Below, piece by piece: positions 34,350 through 44,022 of a stretch of DNA of 64,000 nucleotides. The stretch is from Saccharothrix sp. S26 (lineage in GTDB: Bacteria; Actinomycetota; Actinomycetes; Mycobacteriales; Pseudonocardiaceae), in the NCBI RefSeq assembly GCF_021390395.1, contig NZ_JAJUWT010000007.1, positions 248,001 through 312,000 of the forward strand. Direction: 5' to 3'. Within the stretch, counting starts at the first letter, position 1. Each line of letters begins with the position of its first letter. Position numbers and translations under genes: made by a program. The notes below the pieces were generated by a model. It ran no database searches and was not told the DNA's origin. It was given only the letters and a program-made list of their open reading frames with translations.

Positions 34350-35840
34350 ATGACACGCCTGACCGCCGCCCTCGTCGGAGTCCTCGGCGTGGCCGCCGCG
34401 CTGGCGGCCGGGCACCTCGTCGCCGCGCTGGTCGGCCCGTCGGCCTCGCCGTTCCTCGCGGTGGGCAACACCGCGATCGACTTCACGCCGCAACCGGTGA
34501 AGGACTTCGCCGTCCGCGCGTTCGGCACCCACGACAAGCTCGTGCTGCTGCTCGGCATGGCGGTCGTGCTGCTGGGCGTCGCCGTCGCGGCGGGCCTGCT
34601 GTCCCGGCGCTCGCCGCTGCCCGGCACGGTCCTGGCCGTCGTCCTGGGCCTGCTCGGCGTCGGTGCCGTGCTGCACCGCCCGGACCTGGGCCGACTGGGC
34701 GTCCTCGCGCCGGTCGCCGCCCTGGCCGCCGGGGTGGCCGTCTTCCGGTGGCTGCACGGCCGGGCCGCGCACCCCGCGGGCACCGCCGACGGCCGCCGGG
34801 CGTTCCTGGTCGCCTCGGGCGCGACGGGCCTGGCCGCGTTGGTGGGCCAGGTCGCCGGCGGCCGGGTGGACGTCGAGGCGTCCCGGCGGGCGGTCGGCGC
34901 GCTCGAACCCGCCACGCCCGCGCCGCCCGTGCCGCCGGGCGCGGACTTCGCCGCCGAGGGCACCCCGACCTTCATCACGCCGAACGCCGACTTCTACCGG
35001 ATCGACACGGCGCTGAGCGTGCCGCGCGTGCGCGCGGAGGACTGGGTGCTGCGCGTGCACGGCCTGGTCGACCGCGAGCTCACCCTCCGCTACGACGACC
35101 TGCGCCGCCGTGACCTGGTCGAACGCACGGTCACCATGGTGTGCGTGTCCAACGAGGTGGGCGGGCCCTACATCTCGACGGCGAACTTCGTGGGCGTGCC
35201 GCTGCGTGACGTCCTGCTCGAAGCGGGCGTGCGCGACGGCGCCGACCAGCTGTTCTCCACCAGCGCCGACGGCTGGACGGCGGGCTCGCCGGTCGACGTG
35301 GTGCTGGAGGAGGACCGGGGCGCGCTCATCGCGCTGGGCATGAACGGCGAGCCGCTGCCGCTGGAGCACGGCTTCCCGGCCCGCCTGGTCGTGCCGGGCC
35401 TCTACGGCTACGTCTCGGCCACCAAGTGGGTGGTCGACCTGGAGCTGACCACGTTCGAGGCCAGGCGAGGCTACTGGCTCGACCGGGGGTGGGCGCGGGA
35501 CGCCCCGGTCAAGCTGATGTCCCGGATCGACCGACCCGAACGCGGCTCGACCGTCGCCGGCCGCGTGGTCGCCACCGGGATCGCGTGGGCCCAGCCCACC
35601 GGCGTCTCGAAGGTCGAGGTCCGGGTGGACGGCGGCCCGTGGCGGACCGCGACGCTCGGCGACGACGTGAGCGGCTCGACGTGGCGCATGTGGCGCGTCG
35701 AGCTCGACCTGCCGCCGGGCGGTCACACGATCGAGGCACGTGCCGCGGACCGGGCCGGCGTCACCCAGCCGCAGGCGCGCGTGGCGCCCGTCCCGGACGG
35801 CGCGACGGGCTGGCACAGCGTCTTCTTCACCGTCTCCTAG
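34350..35840 (+). CDS. Molybdopterin-dependent oxidoreductase with membrane domain (sulfite oxidase family)
   Basis: 496 residues. The N-terminal ~150 hold four hydrophobic helices (LVGVLGVAAALAAGHLVAAL, KLVLLLGMAVVLLGVAVAAG and others). The rest is a sulfite oxidase-type molybdopterin domain (about 200-400) with TMVCVSNEVGGPYISTANFV, whose Cys is the expected Mo ligand, then a C-terminal Ig-like dimerisation domain. There is no heme domain. It would oxidise or reduce a small substrate on the outer membrane face, with electron partners not seen here. It separates the glutaredoxin gene from rex and looks like an insertion in the conserved order. Confidence 0.85.
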   Translation: MTRLTAALVGVLGVAAALAAGHLVAALVGPSASPFLAVGNTAIDFTPQPVKDFAVRAFGTHDKLVLLLGMAVVLLGVAVAAGLLSRRSPLPGTVLAVVLGLLGVGAVLHRPDLGRLGVLAPVAALAAGVAVFRWLHGRAAHPAGTADGRRAFLVASGATGLAALVGQVAGGRVDVEASRRAVGALEPATPAPPVPPGADFAAEGTPTFITPNADFYRIDTALSVPRVRAEDWVLRVHGLVDRELTLRYDDLRRRDLVERTVTMVCVSNEVGGPYISTANFVGVPLRDVLLEAGVRDGADQLFSTSADGWTAGSPVDVVLEEDRGALIALGMNGEPLPLEHGFPARLVVPGLYGYVSATKWVVDLELTTFEARRGYWLDRGWARDAPVKLMSRIDRPERGSTVAGRVVATGIAWAQPTGVSKVEVRVDGGPWRTATLGDDVSGSTWRMWRVELDLPPGGHTIEARAADRAGVTQPQARVAPVPDGATGWHSVFFTVS

Positions 35841-35901
35841 ATCACCCGAACGGGTTCTACCGCGAATTCACCCCACGGGGTCCGGGGTCCGGTCGTCAAC
35901 T

Positions 35902-35919
35902 TTGTGCAAGCGTTCACAA
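35902..35919 (+). promoter_or_regulatory. Rex operator (ROP) upstream of rex
   Basis: TTGTGCAAGCGTTCACAA differs by one base from the actinobacterial Rex site TTGTGAANNNNTTCACAA. It lies 76 bp upstream of the rex start, in the gap after the oxidoreductase gene. In Streptomyces, Rex represses rex-hemACD, cydABCD and nuo from such sites and leaves DNA when NADH rises. Confidence 0.88.
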
Positions 35920-35995
35920 GCGGTACGGTGGGTGCATCACTCCGCTGGTGGCGGTACCCGGCGGGTCAGTGCGACGGATGTCGAGGAGTTCCAGC

Positions 35996-36799
35996 GTGGC
36001 GGCTCAGCGTGGCGAGGGTGACGGTGTCGTGACCCGCCCACAAGGGACCAGCCCGGCCGGGACCAGCCCACAGGGGACCACCAACTCCGAAGCGCCCGCC
36101 GACGTCCGGGAACGGGCGCGCGCGATCCCGGAGGCGGCGGTGGCGCGGCTCGCGGTCTACCTCCGCGTGCTCTCGGGCATGGTCGAGCAGGGCGTGACGA
36201 CCATCTCCAGCGAGGAGCTCGCGGGCGCGGCCGGGGTCAACTCGGCCAAGCTCCGCAAGGACCTGTCCTACATCGGCTCGTACGGCACGCGCGGCGTCGG
36301 CTACGACGTCGAGGTGCTCGTGAGCCACATCGAGCGCATCCTCGGCCTGACCCGCAAGCACTCGGTCGCGGTCGTCGGCATCGGTAATCTTGGTCACGCG
36401 CTGGCCAACTACGGCGGCTTCCCCAGTCGCGGCTTCCCGGTCGCCGCGCTGTTCGACATCGACCCCGACCTCACGGGAGTGCCGGTAGGCGGCATCCCGG
36501 TCGACCACATCGACGACATCACGACCGTCTGCGCGGAGCGCGAGGTCTCGATCGGGGTCATCGCGACACCGCCCCAGGCAGCTCAGGCCGTCTGCGACCG
36601 TTTGGTATCCGCCGGAGTCCAGTGCATCCTGAACTTCGCACCCGTCGTGCTCCAAGTGCCGGACTACGTCGAAGTGCGCAAGGTCGACCTGGCGGTCGAG
36701 ATGCAGATCCTGTCGTTCCACGTCGCGCGACGGGCTGACGAGGCCGCCGGTGACGTGGTCAACGGCATCGGTGTGGACGGGGTGGTGATTCGCCCGTGA
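35996..36799 (+). CDS. rex: Redox-sensing transcriptional repressor Rex
   Basis: 267 residues. A disordered N-terminus leads into the winged helix (about 42-105: [37 protein letters not shown]). The NAD(H)-binding Rossmann domain follows ([16 protein letters not shown], residues ~124-139; FDIDPDL), and a C-terminal domain-swapped helix ([14 protein letters not shown]). Rex senses the NADH/NAD+ ratio. GTG 35996 has AGGAG upstream; ATG 35978 is in frame too. It is the first gene of the heme operon and carries its own ROP site. Confidence 0.95.
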   Translation: MAAQRGEGDGVVTRPQGTSPAGTSPQGTTNSEAPADVRERARAIPEAAVARLAVYLRVLSGMVEQGVTTISSEELAGAAGVNSAKLRKDLSYIGSYGTRGVGYDVEVLVSHIERILGLTRKHSVAVVGIGNLGHALANYGGFPSRGFPVAALFDIDPDLTGVPVGGIPVDHIDDITTVCAEREVSIGVIATPPQAAQAVCDRLVSAGVQCILNFAPVVLQVPDYVEVRKVDLAVEMQILSFHVARRADEAAGDVVNGIGVDGVVIRP

Positions 36800-36833
36800 T
36801 CGTGCGGGTAGCGAGCCGGTCGGTGGTGCGCTC

Positions 36834-38156
36834 ATGAGCGTCCTCGTCGTCGGTCTGTCCCACCGGACCACCCCCGTCCCCGTGCTGGAGCGCGTCGCGG
36901 TCGCCGACACCGACCGGGGCAAGGTGCTCGACCAGCTGCTGAAGGCGCCGAGCGTGTCCGAGGCCGTGCTGCTGTCGACCTGCAACCGGGTCGAGGTGTA
37001 CGCGGTCGTCGAGACCTTCCACGGCGGCATGAACGAGGTCGTCGAGGTGCTCGCCCGCCAGGCCGGCGCCGAGCCCGCCGACCTGTTCGAGCACCTCTAC
37101 GTGCACTACTCCGCCGCCGCGGTCGAGCACCTGTTCTCCGTGGCGGGCGGCCTGGACTCGATGGTGGTCGGCGAGGCCCAGATCCTGGGCCAGCTGCGCA
37201 ACGCCTACAACGCCGCCGACGAGCGGGGCGTGGTCGGCCGCACGCTGCACGAGCTGGCCCAGCACGCGCTGCGCGTGGGCAAGCGCGTGCACACCGAGAC
37301 CGACATCGACCACGCCGGCGCGTCCGTCGTCTCCGAGGCCCTGGCCGACGCGGCCCGCGCCCTCGGCGGCCTCGAGCACCGCAAGGCGCTCATCGTCGGC
37401 GCGGGCTCCATGGGCGGCCTGGCCGCCGCCCACCTGCGCCGCGCGGGCATCGGCGAGGTCGTCATCGCCAACCGCACCGCCGCCAACGGCGAACGCCTGG
37501 CCGCGGCCCTGCGCGCGGACGGCGTGCGGGCCACGTCCACCGGCCTGGACGCCCTGACCGACGCCATCGCCGAGGCGGACGTGCTGTTCGCGTGCACCGG
37601 CTCGGTCGGCACGGTCGTCGGCGCGGAGCACATCGGCGACCGCGCGCCGGACCGGCCGCTGGTCGTCTGCGACCTCGGCCTGCCCAAGGACGTCGACCCG
37701 GCCGCGACGCTGCTCGACGGCGTCCGCGTGGTCGACCTGGAGACCCTTCAGCGCAGGCTGTCCGACGCCCCGACCGGGCAGGGCACGCTGCGCGCGGCGG
37801 AGATCGTGGCCGAGGAGGTCCGCGCCTACCTGGCCGGGCAGCGCTCGGCCGGGGTCACGCCCACCGTGACGGCACTGCGCAAGCGCGCCGCCGAGGTCGT
37901 CGACGCCGAGCTGCTGCGGCTGGACTCGCGGCTGCCCGAGCTGGACGGCGCGGTGCGCGACGAGCTGGCCAAGACCGTGCGCCGGGTGGTGGACAAGCTC
38001 CTGCACACCCCCACCGTGCGGGTGAAGGAGCTGGCCGCCGCCCCGGGCGGCGCGGGGTACGCCGAGGCGCTGCGCGAGCTGTTCGGGCTCGACCCGCAGG
38101 CGCCGTCCGCCGTCAGCACACCCCATTCGACGCAACCCAAAGGTGAGAAGCGGTGA
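36834..38156 (+). CDS. hemA: Glutamyl-tRNA reductase
   Basis: 440 residues with the full three-domain GluTR. The catalytic Cys50 lies in [15 protein letters not shown]; the NADPH domain has [19 protein letters not shown]; the C-terminal dimerisation helix is at about 330-440. It reduces glutamyl-tRNA to glutamate-1-semialdehyde, the first committed step of C5-pathway tetrapyrrole synthesis. HemL, encoded 9 kb downstream, uses the product. It lies directly after rex, and its TGA overlaps the GTG of hemC. Confidence 0.98.
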   Translation: MSVLVVGLSHRTTPVPVLERVAVADTDRGKVLDQLLKAPSVSEAVLLSTCNRVEVYAVVETFHGGMNEVVEVLARQAGAEPADLFEHLYVHYSAAAVEHLFSVAGGLDSMVVGEAQILGQLRNAYNAADERGVVGRTLHELAQHALRVGKRVHTETDIDHAGASVVSEALADAARALGGLEHRKALIVGAGSMGGLAAAHLRRAGIGEVVIANRTAANGERLAAALRADGVRATSTGLDALTDAIAEADVLFACTGSVGTVVGAEHIGDRAPDRPLVVCDLGLPKDVDPAATLLDGVRVVDLETLQRRLSDAPTGQGTLRAAEIVAEEVRAYLAGQRSAGVTPTVTALRKRAAEVVDAELLRLDSRLPELDGAVRDELAKTVRRVVDKLLHTPTVRVKELAAAPGGAGYAEALRELFGLDPQAPSAVSTPHSTQPKGEKR

Positions 38157-39094
38157 ACCGCACCCTGAGGATCGGCACCCGCGGCAGCGCCCTCGCGCTC
38201 GCGCAGACCGGCCACGTGGCCGACGCGCTGCGCGACGCGGGCGCGACCGTGGAGATCGTCACGATCTCCACGCCCGGTGACCGCTCGTCCGCACCCATCG
38301 CCGAGATCGGCATCGGGGTGTTCACCTCGGCGCTGCGCGACGCGCTCGCGAACGGCGAGATCGACGTCGCCGTGCACTCGTACAAGGACCTGCCCACGGC
38401 ACGCGACCCGCGCCTGTCGCTGGCCGCCGTCCCGCCCCGCGAGGACCCGCGTGACGCGCTGGTCGCCCGCGACGGGCTGACCCTGGGCGAGCTGCCCACC
38501 GGCGCGAAGGTGGGCACCGGCTCACCCCGCCGGGCCGCCCAGCTCAACGCCCTCGGCCTGGGCATCGAGGTGGTCGCCCTGCGCGGCAACGTCGACTCCC
38601 GCATCCGCAAGGTCGCCGACGGCGAGCTGGACGCCGTCGTGCTCGCCCGCGCGGGCATCGCCCGCCTCGGCCGCACGGCCGAGATCACCGAGACCTTGGA
38701 GCCCATCCAGATGCTCCCCGCGCCCGCTCAGGGCGCCCTCGCAGTGGAGTGCCGGGTCGACGACGTCGACACCGAGCACCTCCTCCAGTCCACTCTGGAC
38801 GACTCGGCCAGCAGGGCCGCTGTCGCTTCCGAGCGCGCCCTGTTGGCCGCGCTGGAGGCGGGTTGCAGCGCGCCGGTCGGCGCACTGGCCGATGTGGTGG
38901 AAGACCTCGCCGAAGACGGGACCGTGGTTCTCCGCCTGTCCCTGCGCGGGGTCATGGCGACGGAGGACGGCGACCTCCTCCGTGCGTCCGCCACCGGTGA
39001 CTTGACCGCAGCAGAGGAACTCGGCCGCGCGCTGGCCGCCGAGTTGCTCGACCTCTCCGGCCACGCCACCGCGTCGCCGGCGGGGCGTAGTTGA
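38153..39094 (+). CDS. hemC: Porphobilinogen deaminase (hydroxymethylbilane synthase)
   Basis: 313 residues. Signature segments are [52 protein letters not shown] and [13 protein letters not shown]. The dipyrromethane cofactor Cys is in [13 protein letters not shown]. It polymerises four porphobilinogens to hydroxymethylbilane. GTG start overlaps the hemA stop (GTGA), so the two are translationally coupled. Confidence 0.98.
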   Translation: MNRTLRIGTRGSALALAQTGHVADALRDAGATVEIVTISTPGDRSSAPIAEIGIGVFTSALRDALANGEIDVAVHSYKDLPTARDPRLSLAAVPPREDPRDALVARDGLTLGELPTGAKVGTGSPRRAAQLNALGLGIEVVALRGNVDSRIRKVADGELDAVVLARAGIARLGRTAEITETLEPIQMLPAPAQGALAVECRVDDVDTEHLLQSTLDDSASRAAVASERALLAALEAGCSAPVGALADVVEDLAEDGTVVLRLSLRGVMATEDGDLLRASATGDLTAAEELGRALAAELLDLSGHATASPAGRS

Positions 39095-39108
39095 TGGGGA
39101 GTGCCCTG

Positions 39109-40641
39109 ATGACCCGCGCACGCAAGACCCCCGGCCGAGTCGCGTTCGTCGGCTCAGGTCCGGGCGACACCGGGCTGCTCACGGTCCGGGCCCGCGACCT
39201 GCTCCACAAGGCGGAGCTCGTGGTCACGGACCCGGACGTCCCGGCCGAGGTGGTGGCGCTGGTACCCGACGGCGTCGAGGTGCGACCCGCCGTGGGCGAT
39301 CCCGCCGACGTCGCGAAGGACCTGGTCGCCGAGGCGAAGAACGGCCTCGCCGTGGTCCGCCTCGTCGCCGGTGACCCGCTGACCCTGGACTCCGTGGTCA
39401 AGGAGGCGCAGGCCGTCTCCAAGACCACGATCGCCTTCGACGTGGTGCCCGGCGTCCCCGCCGGCACCGCCGTGCCCGCCTACGCGGGTGTCGCGCTGGG
39501 CGCCGTCCACACCGAGGCCGACGTCCGCGGCGTGACGGACTGGTCCGGCCTGGCCGCGGCCCCCGGCACGCTCGTGCTCCACGCCACCGGCGGCCACCTG
39601 GCCGAAGCCGCGTCGTCCCTGGTGGAGAACGGCCTGGCCCCGCAGACCCCGGTCGCGGTGACCTGCGACGGCACCGGCTTCGGCCAGCGCACCGTGGACA
39701 CCACGCTCGCCTCCCTGGCCGCCGACGCGGGCGACCTGGGCGGCCCGCTCGTGGTCACGGTCGGCCAGGCGGTCGCCAACCGGCCCAAGCTGTCCTGGTG
39801 GGAGTCGCGCGCCCTGTACGGCTGGCGCGTCCTCGTCCCGCGCACCAAGGAGCAGGCGGGTGCGATGAGCGACCGCCTGCACGCCCACGGCGCGATCCCG
39901 GTCGAGGTCCCGACGATCTCCGTCGAGCCGCCGCGCAGCCCCGCCCAGATGGAGCGCTCGGTGAAGGGCCTGGTCGACGGCCGCTACCAGTGGGTCGTCT
40001 TCACCTCGACCAACGCCGTGCGCGCGGTCTGGGAGAAGTTCCGCGAGTTCGGCCTGGACGCCCGCGCGTTCTCCGGCGTGAAGATCGCCTGCGTCGGCGA
40101 GTCGACCGCCGCCAAGGTCCGCAGCTTCGGCATCATCCCCGAGCTGGTCCCGTCCGGCGAGCAGTCCTCCGAGGGCCTCCTCGCGGACTTCCCGCCCTAC
40201 GACGACATCCTGGACCCGGTGGACCGCGTCCTGCTCCCGCGCGCGGACATCGCCACCGAAACCCTGGCCGCCGGCCTGCGGGAACGCGGCTGGGAGATCG
40301 ACGACGTCACCGCCTACCGCACCGTCCGCGCCGCCCCGCCGCCCGCGGACACCCGCGAGATGATCAAGTCGGGCGGCTTCGACGCGGTCTGCTTCACCTC
40401 GTCCTCCACGGTGCGCAACCTGGTGGGCATCGCGGGCAAGCCGCACGCCCGCACCCTGGTGGCGTGCATCGGCCCGCAGACCGCCGAAACGGCCCGCGAG
40501 TTCGGCCTGCGCGTCGACGTCCAACCGGAGGACGCCAACGTCCCCGCCCTCGTCGACGCCCTGGCCCAACACGCGGCCCGCCTGCGAGCCGAAGGCGCCC
40601 TGCCCCCACCTCGCAAGACCAAGCGCCTCCGCCGGTCCTGA
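39109..40641 (+). CDS. hemD: Fused uroporphyrinogen-III C-methyltransferase-like / uroporphyrinogen-III synthase
   Basis: About 510 residues. The N-terminal half (1-240) is SUMT-like: VGSGPGDTGLLTVRARDLLH and VVRLVAGDPLTLDSV. The usual GGDPF reads AGDPL, so methyltransferase activity is not assured. The C-terminal half (250-510) is HemD: YGWRVLVPRTKEQAGAMSDR, WVVFTSTNAVRAVW and FTSSSTVRNLVG. It closes hydroxymethylbilane to uroporphyrinogen III. The fused form is typical of mycobacterial hemD. ATG 39109 matches the known N-terminus; upstream TTG 39091 also exists. Confidence 0.92.
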   Translation: MTRARKTPGRVAFVGSGPGDTGLLTVRARDLLHKAELVVTDPDVPAEVVALVPDGVEVRPAVGDPADVAKDLVAEAKNGLAVVRLVAGDPLTLDSVVKEAQAVSKTTIAFDVVPGVPAGTAVPAYAGVALGAVHTEADVRGVTDWSGLAAAPGTLVLHATGGHLAEAASSLVENGLAPQTPVAVTCDGTGFGQRTVDTTLASLAADAGDLGGPLVVTVGQAVANRPKLSWWESRALYGWRVLVPRTKEQAGAMSDRLHAHGAIPVEVPTISVEPPRSPAQMERSVKGLVDGRYQWVVFTSTNAVRAVWEKFREFGLDARAFSGVKIACVGESTAAKVRSFGIIPELVPSGEQSSEGLLADFPPYDDILDPVDRVLLPRADIATETLAAGLRERGWEIDDVTAYRTVRAAPPPADTREMIKSGGFDAVCFTSSSTVRNLVGIAGKPHARTLVACIGPQTAETAREFGLRVDVQPEDANVPALVDALAQHAARLRAEGALPPPRKTKRLRRS

Positions 40642-40711
40642 CAAGGGACCGAGCGGGCTCCGCCGGCTCGGAAACCGAGCCACAACGGACCCGCACCGCC
40701 CCACCGAGGCC

Positions 40712-40837
40712 CGATTTGACATGGGTTCGAGTGCCTTAGGCTGGTCGGAGCCGCCGGGCCTGGCGGGACGCTTTTCCCCGCCGGGCCTGCCGGCTACGGC
40801 CTGCCTGGGGTGCTCGTAAGGGCCCCATGTCAAATCG
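40712..40837 (+). repeat. Palindromic MITE-like element, long copy
   Basis: A 126-bp element with the same perfect 14-bp termini (CGATTTGACATGGG and complement) as the copy at 9790-9862, in opposite orientation. Its outer parts match that copy; the centre has an extra imperfect hairpin around GGCCTGGCGGG and CCCGCCGGGCC with a TTTT loop. It sits in the 242-bp gap between hemD and hemB, inside the otherwise compact heme operon. Confidence 0.8.
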
Positions 40838-40883
40838 AGCCGGACTTGCCTAACGCAGCAGCAGCAACAGGGGAGTACCCGCA

Positions 40884-41861
40884 GTGTTCCCAGCCCACCG
40901 CCCCCGCCGCCTGCGCACCACGCCGGCCATGCGCCGCCTGGTCAGCGAGACCACCGTGCGCCCGCGCCAGCTCGTCCTGCCCATGTTCGTCAAGGAAGGC
41001 CTCGCCGCGCCGACCGAGATCCAGAGCATGCCGGGCGTCTACCAGCACACCCGCGAGTCGCTGCGCAAAGCCGCCGTCGAAGCGGTCCAGGCGGGTGTCG
41101 GCGGGATCATGCTGTTCGGCGTGCCCGCCGAGCGGGACGCGGTCGGTTCCGGTGCGACCGACCCCGACGGCATCCTCAACGCCGCCCTGCGCGACCTGCG
41201 CCACGAGCTCGGAGACTCGACCGTCCTGATGTCCGACTGCTGCCTGGACGAGTTCACCGACCACGGCCACTGCGGCGTGCTGACCCCCGACGGCGCGGTC
41301 GACAACGACGCCACCCTCGAGGTCTACGGCGAGATGGCCGTGGCCCAGGCCGAGGCGGGGGCCCACGTGGTCGGCCCGAGCGGAATGATGGACGGCCAGA
41401 TCGGGTTCATCCGCAACGCCCTCGACGAGGCGGGCCACGCCGACACCGGCGTGCTGGCCTACAGCGCCAAGTACGCGTCCGCCCTCTACGGCCCGTTCCG
41501 CGACGCCGTCGAGTCCCAGCTCCAGGGCGACCGCAAGACCTACCAGCAGGACCCGGCCAACGCCCGCGAGGCGGTCCGCGAGGTCACGCTCGACCTCGCC
41601 GAGGGCGCGGACATGGTCATGGTCAAGCCCGCCCTGCCCTACCTCGACGTGGTCAGGGCCGTCGCCGAGGTCTCCGACGTGCCCGTGGCCGCCTACCAGA
41701 TCTCCGGCGAGTACGCGATGGTCGAGGCCGCCGCCCGCAACGGCTGGATCGACCGCGAGCGCACCGTGCTGGAGACGCTGACCTCGATCCGCCGGGCCGG
41801 CGCGGACATCGTGCTCACCTACTGGGCCGTCGAGGCCTCCGGCTGGCTGGACCGCGGATGA
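40884..41861 (+). CDS. hemB: Delta-aminolevulinic acid dehydratase (porphobilinogen synthase)
   Basis: 325 residues. Family segments are [36 protein letters not shown] with the metal-binding cysteines, [19 protein letters not shown] (first Schiff-base Lys) and [17 protein letters not shown] (second active-site Lys). It condenses two ALA into porphobilinogen. A MITE-like repeat precedes it, possibly separating it from hemD transcription. It begins with GTG 40884, with an AGGGGAG upstream. Its stop overlaps the next ATG. Confidence 0.97.
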   Translation: MFPAHRPRRLRTTPAMRRLVSETTVRPRQLVLPMFVKEGLAAPTEIQSMPGVYQHTRESLRKAAVEAVQAGVGGIMLFGVPAERDAVGSGATDPDGILNAALRDLRHELGDSTVLMSDCCLDEFTDHGHCGVLTPDGAVDNDATLEVYGEMAVAQAEAGAHVVGPSGMMDGQIGFIRNALDEAGHADTGVLAYSAKYASALYGPFRDAVESQLQGDRKTYQQDPANAREAVREVTLDLAEGADMVMVKPALPYLDVVRAVAEVSDVPVAAYQISGEYAMVEAAARNGWIDRERTVLETLTSIRRAGADIVLTYWAVEASGWLDRG

Positions 41862-42406
41862 CCTCGCCCACCCCGGCCCGCGCCAAGCCGCCGAGACCCA
41901 CGCCGCCGAAGCTGGTCGACATCGCCCGGTGGCTGTTCATCCTCAGCGCCGCCCTCGGCATGGTCCGGTTCGTGGTGGAGCTCGCCGACCGCGAGATGCT
42001 GATCCGCGAGCTGCGCGCCCAGCAGCCGACCCTGAGCCAGGACGAGCTGGACGCCGCCGCGACCGGCGGGATCGTCTTCGGCCTGCTGATCGGCGTCGGG
42101 ATGGTCCTGGTCTACACGGTGCTGGCGAACCGGATGGCCGCCGGGCAGAACTGGGCCCGGATCGTGCTCACGGTCATCGCCGCCGGCGGGATCTTCCTGG
42201 GCGTGGTGCGGCTGGTGGCCGCCGTCTCCGGGTTCGCGGCGGCGTTCGGCCTGGTGGTCAGCGGTGTCGACCTGGCGTTCGGCGTGGTCACCATGCTGAT
42301 CGACGCGACCGCCGTGGCGCTGGTGTACCAGACATCAGTTTCCCGGTACTTCCGATCAGTGCGATCGGTCAGGCACCTGCCACCGCCCGTAGCTAACGGG
42401 TTGTGA
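41858..42406 (+). CDS. Small membrane protein, member 1 of a six-gene paralogous array
   Basis: 182 residues. After a Pro-rich cytoplasmic N-terminus ([19 protein letters not shown]) there are four hydrophobic helices and a central [20 protein letters not shown]. The motif (G/A)xNWARIxLTVx recurs in several of the following genes. It ends in a YFRSVRSVR-type tail. The ATG overlaps the hemB stop. Rv0513-like membrane proteins follow hemB in mycobacteria. Function unknown. Confidence 0.75.
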   Translation: MTSPTPARAKPPRPTPPKLVDIARWLFILSAALGMVRFVVELADREMLIRELRAQQPTLSQDELDAAATGGIVFGLLIGVGMVLVYTVLANRMAAGQNWARIVLTVIAAGGIFLGVVRLVAAVSGFAAAFGLVVSGVDLAFGVVTMLIDATAVALVYQTSVSRYFRSVRSVRHLPPPVANGL

Positions 42407-42449
42407 ATACCGGTCGACGGAACGCCCCATCACTCCTACGGTCCGTGGC

Positions 42450-42986
42450 ATGACCCATCCGAATGACCCGTACAACCAGGGGCAGCCGCAGCAGCCCGGC
42501 TACCCGCCGCCCGCCCCGCCCTTGAACGAGAGCGAGCTGCGGCAGCCCGCCCGCCCGAAGTCCGTGGACACCGCCTACCTGCTGTGGCTCGTCGCGGCCG
42601 GTATCAGCATCCTCAGCAACCTGATCGGCCTGGTCATCGCGGGCGATCTGGCCCGGGAGACCGCGGCGGCGCTGGGTGTGTCCGGTGCGGCGGCCGAGCC
42701 GAGCTACGGCTCCACGATCTTCAGCCTCGTCCTCGTGGTGGTGTGGATCGTGGTCGTGATGCAGATGCGCAAGGGCGCCAACTGGGCCCGCATCCTGCTG
42801 ACCGTGCTCGGCGTCCTGGCCGTCATCGGCAACCTGCTCAGCCTGCTGGCCTTCGGGATCCTGTTCTCGCTCGGCTTCCTGGGCGTGCTCTCGGCCCTGC
42901 TGGTGCTGGCGTCGCTGGTCGCGATCGTCGGCGCGATCGTCTTCATGTTCAAGTCCGACTCGAACCACTACTTCAAGCACAGCTGA
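42450..42986 (+). CDS. Small membrane protein, member 2 of the paralogous array
   Basis: 178 residues. A Pro/Gln-rich N-terminus (NQGQPQQPGYPPPAPPLNE) and the element LNESELRQ precede four helices. The third motif region is KGANWARILLTVLGVLAVIG, and the C-terminus is FKSDSNHYFKHS. PPLNESEL resembles PPLSESEL in member 3, indicating tandem duplication. It is separated from member 1 by 43 bp. Confidence 0.75.
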   Translation: MTHPNDPYNQGQPQQPGYPPPAPPLNESELRQPARPKSVDTAYLLWLVAAGISILSNLIGLVIAGDLARETAAALGVSGAAAEPSYGSTIFSLVLVVVWIVVVMQMRKGANWARILLTVLGVLAVIGNLLSLLAFGILFSLGFLGVLSALLVLASLVAIVGAIVFMFKSDSNHYFKHS

Positions 42987-43001
42987 CCTTGAGGTAACAG
43001 A

Positions 43002-43036
43002 TGTGCTGTCCGCCGCTCGTCGCGGTGGACAGCACA
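43002..43036 (+). terminator. Hairpin between array members 2 and 3
   Basis: A 10-bp stem TGTGCTGTCC / GGACAGCACA encloses a 15-base loop whose CCGC and GCGG can extend the pairing. It begins 16 bases after the stop of member 2. It may be a terminator or attenuator separating two transcripts. Confidence 0.55.
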
Positions 43037-43062
43037 CCTCGACCGCCCTAGCGTTCTGAACC

Positions 43063-43608
43063 GTGACGACCCCACAGGACCCTGATCACCTGCCTCCGCA
43101 GCAGCCGTACACCCCGGCACCGCCGCCGTTGAGCGAGTCGGAGCTGGCCGGCTACGGCGGTGGCCAGGGACGGCCCGTCGTGCCCGAACCCAAGGAAGTG
43201 CGCCTGTCGTTCTTCCTCTGGCTGGCCGGCGCGGTCCTGCTCGTCGTGTCGTCCGTGCTGGTGCTGACCCAGCGCGACCTGGCGATCGAAGAGGCCCGCA
43301 AGGCGCCCCCGACGCCCGGCGTCACGGCGGAGCAGCTCGAATCGGCCGTCACCGCGGTCCTGGTGTTCCTCGTGATCATCGGTCTCGTGCTCGCCGCGCT
43401 GATGGCGTTCTTCGCGTTCAAGGTGCGCGCGGGCCGCAACTGGGCCCGGATCACGCTGACCGTGATCGGTGCGGCCGTGTTCCTCTACCACCTGTTCGGC
43501 TTCTCGCTGGTCGGCCTGATCATCGTGCTGGTCGTGGCCGCCGCCGTGGTCACGATGTACCTGCCCGCTTCGAAGGCCTACTTCGACTCGGCCAAGCGAG
43601 CCGGATGA
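43063..43608 (+). CDS. Small membrane protein, member 3 of the paralogous array
   Basis: 181 residues. The N-terminus is Pro-rich with PPLSESELAGYGGGQGRP, close to member 2. Four helices follow, with VRAGRNWARITLTVIGAAVF in the shared position and MYLPASKAYFDSAKRAG at the end. Members 3 and 5 share the tail MYLPAS(K/N)AY. GTG start; the stop overlaps the next ATG. Confidence 0.75.
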   Translation: MTTPQDPDHLPPQQPYTPAPPPLSESELAGYGGGQGRPVVPEPKEVRLSFFLWLAGAVLLVVSSVLVLTQRDLAIEEARKAPPTPGVTAEQLESAVTAVLVFLVIIGLVLAALMAFFAFKVRAGRNWARITLTVIGAAVFLYHLFGFSLVGLIIVLVVAAAVVTMYLPASKAYFDSAKRAG

Positions 43609-44006
43609 CCGGGCAGCCGCCACCGGTGGTGCGCGGCGCGGTCGCGGTGTGGTTCGCCCTCGGCGCGTTCCTGCTGCTGGAGAACGTCGTGCTGTGGCTG
43701 GGCCGCGCCCGACTGGAGCAGGCCGCCGTGCGTTCCGGCGACGACCCGGCCGAGGTGCCGCGCCTGCTCACGCAGCTGACCGTCGTCGCCGTGGCCTTCG
43801 CGATCGGCTACGGCCTGTTCGGGTGGTTGCTGCGCAAGGGCAGGCGGTGGGCACGCGGTGTGCTCACCGGCGTGGCCGTGCTGCACGTGCTGTGGATCGT
43901 GCTGCCGGGTGCCAGCGCGGTGAACCTCGTGACGCTGCTGCTGATCGCGGTCGGTTTGGCGTTCACGTGGCTGCCCGGTACGGCACAGTGGGTCAAGCAG
44001 CACTGA
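43605..44006 (+). CDS. Small membrane protein, member 4 of the paralogous array
   Basis: 133 residues. It lacks the long Pro-rich N-terminus of its neighbours, starting almost directly in a helix (VAVWFALGAFLLLENVVLWL). The shared element is GRRWARGVLTGVAVLHVLW, slightly altered from NWARI, and the tail is TWLPGTAQWVKQH. It overlaps member 3 by four bases, so it is likely co-translated. Confidence 0.72.
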   Translation: MTGQPPPVVRGAVAVWFALGAFLLLENVVLWLGRARLEQAAVRSGDDPAEVPRLLTQLTVVAVAFAIGYGLFGWLLRKGRRWARGVLTGVAVLHVLWIVLPGASAVNLVTLLLIAVGLAFTWLPGTAQWVKQH

Positions 44007-44022
44007 ACCCTGCGGAGAACCC

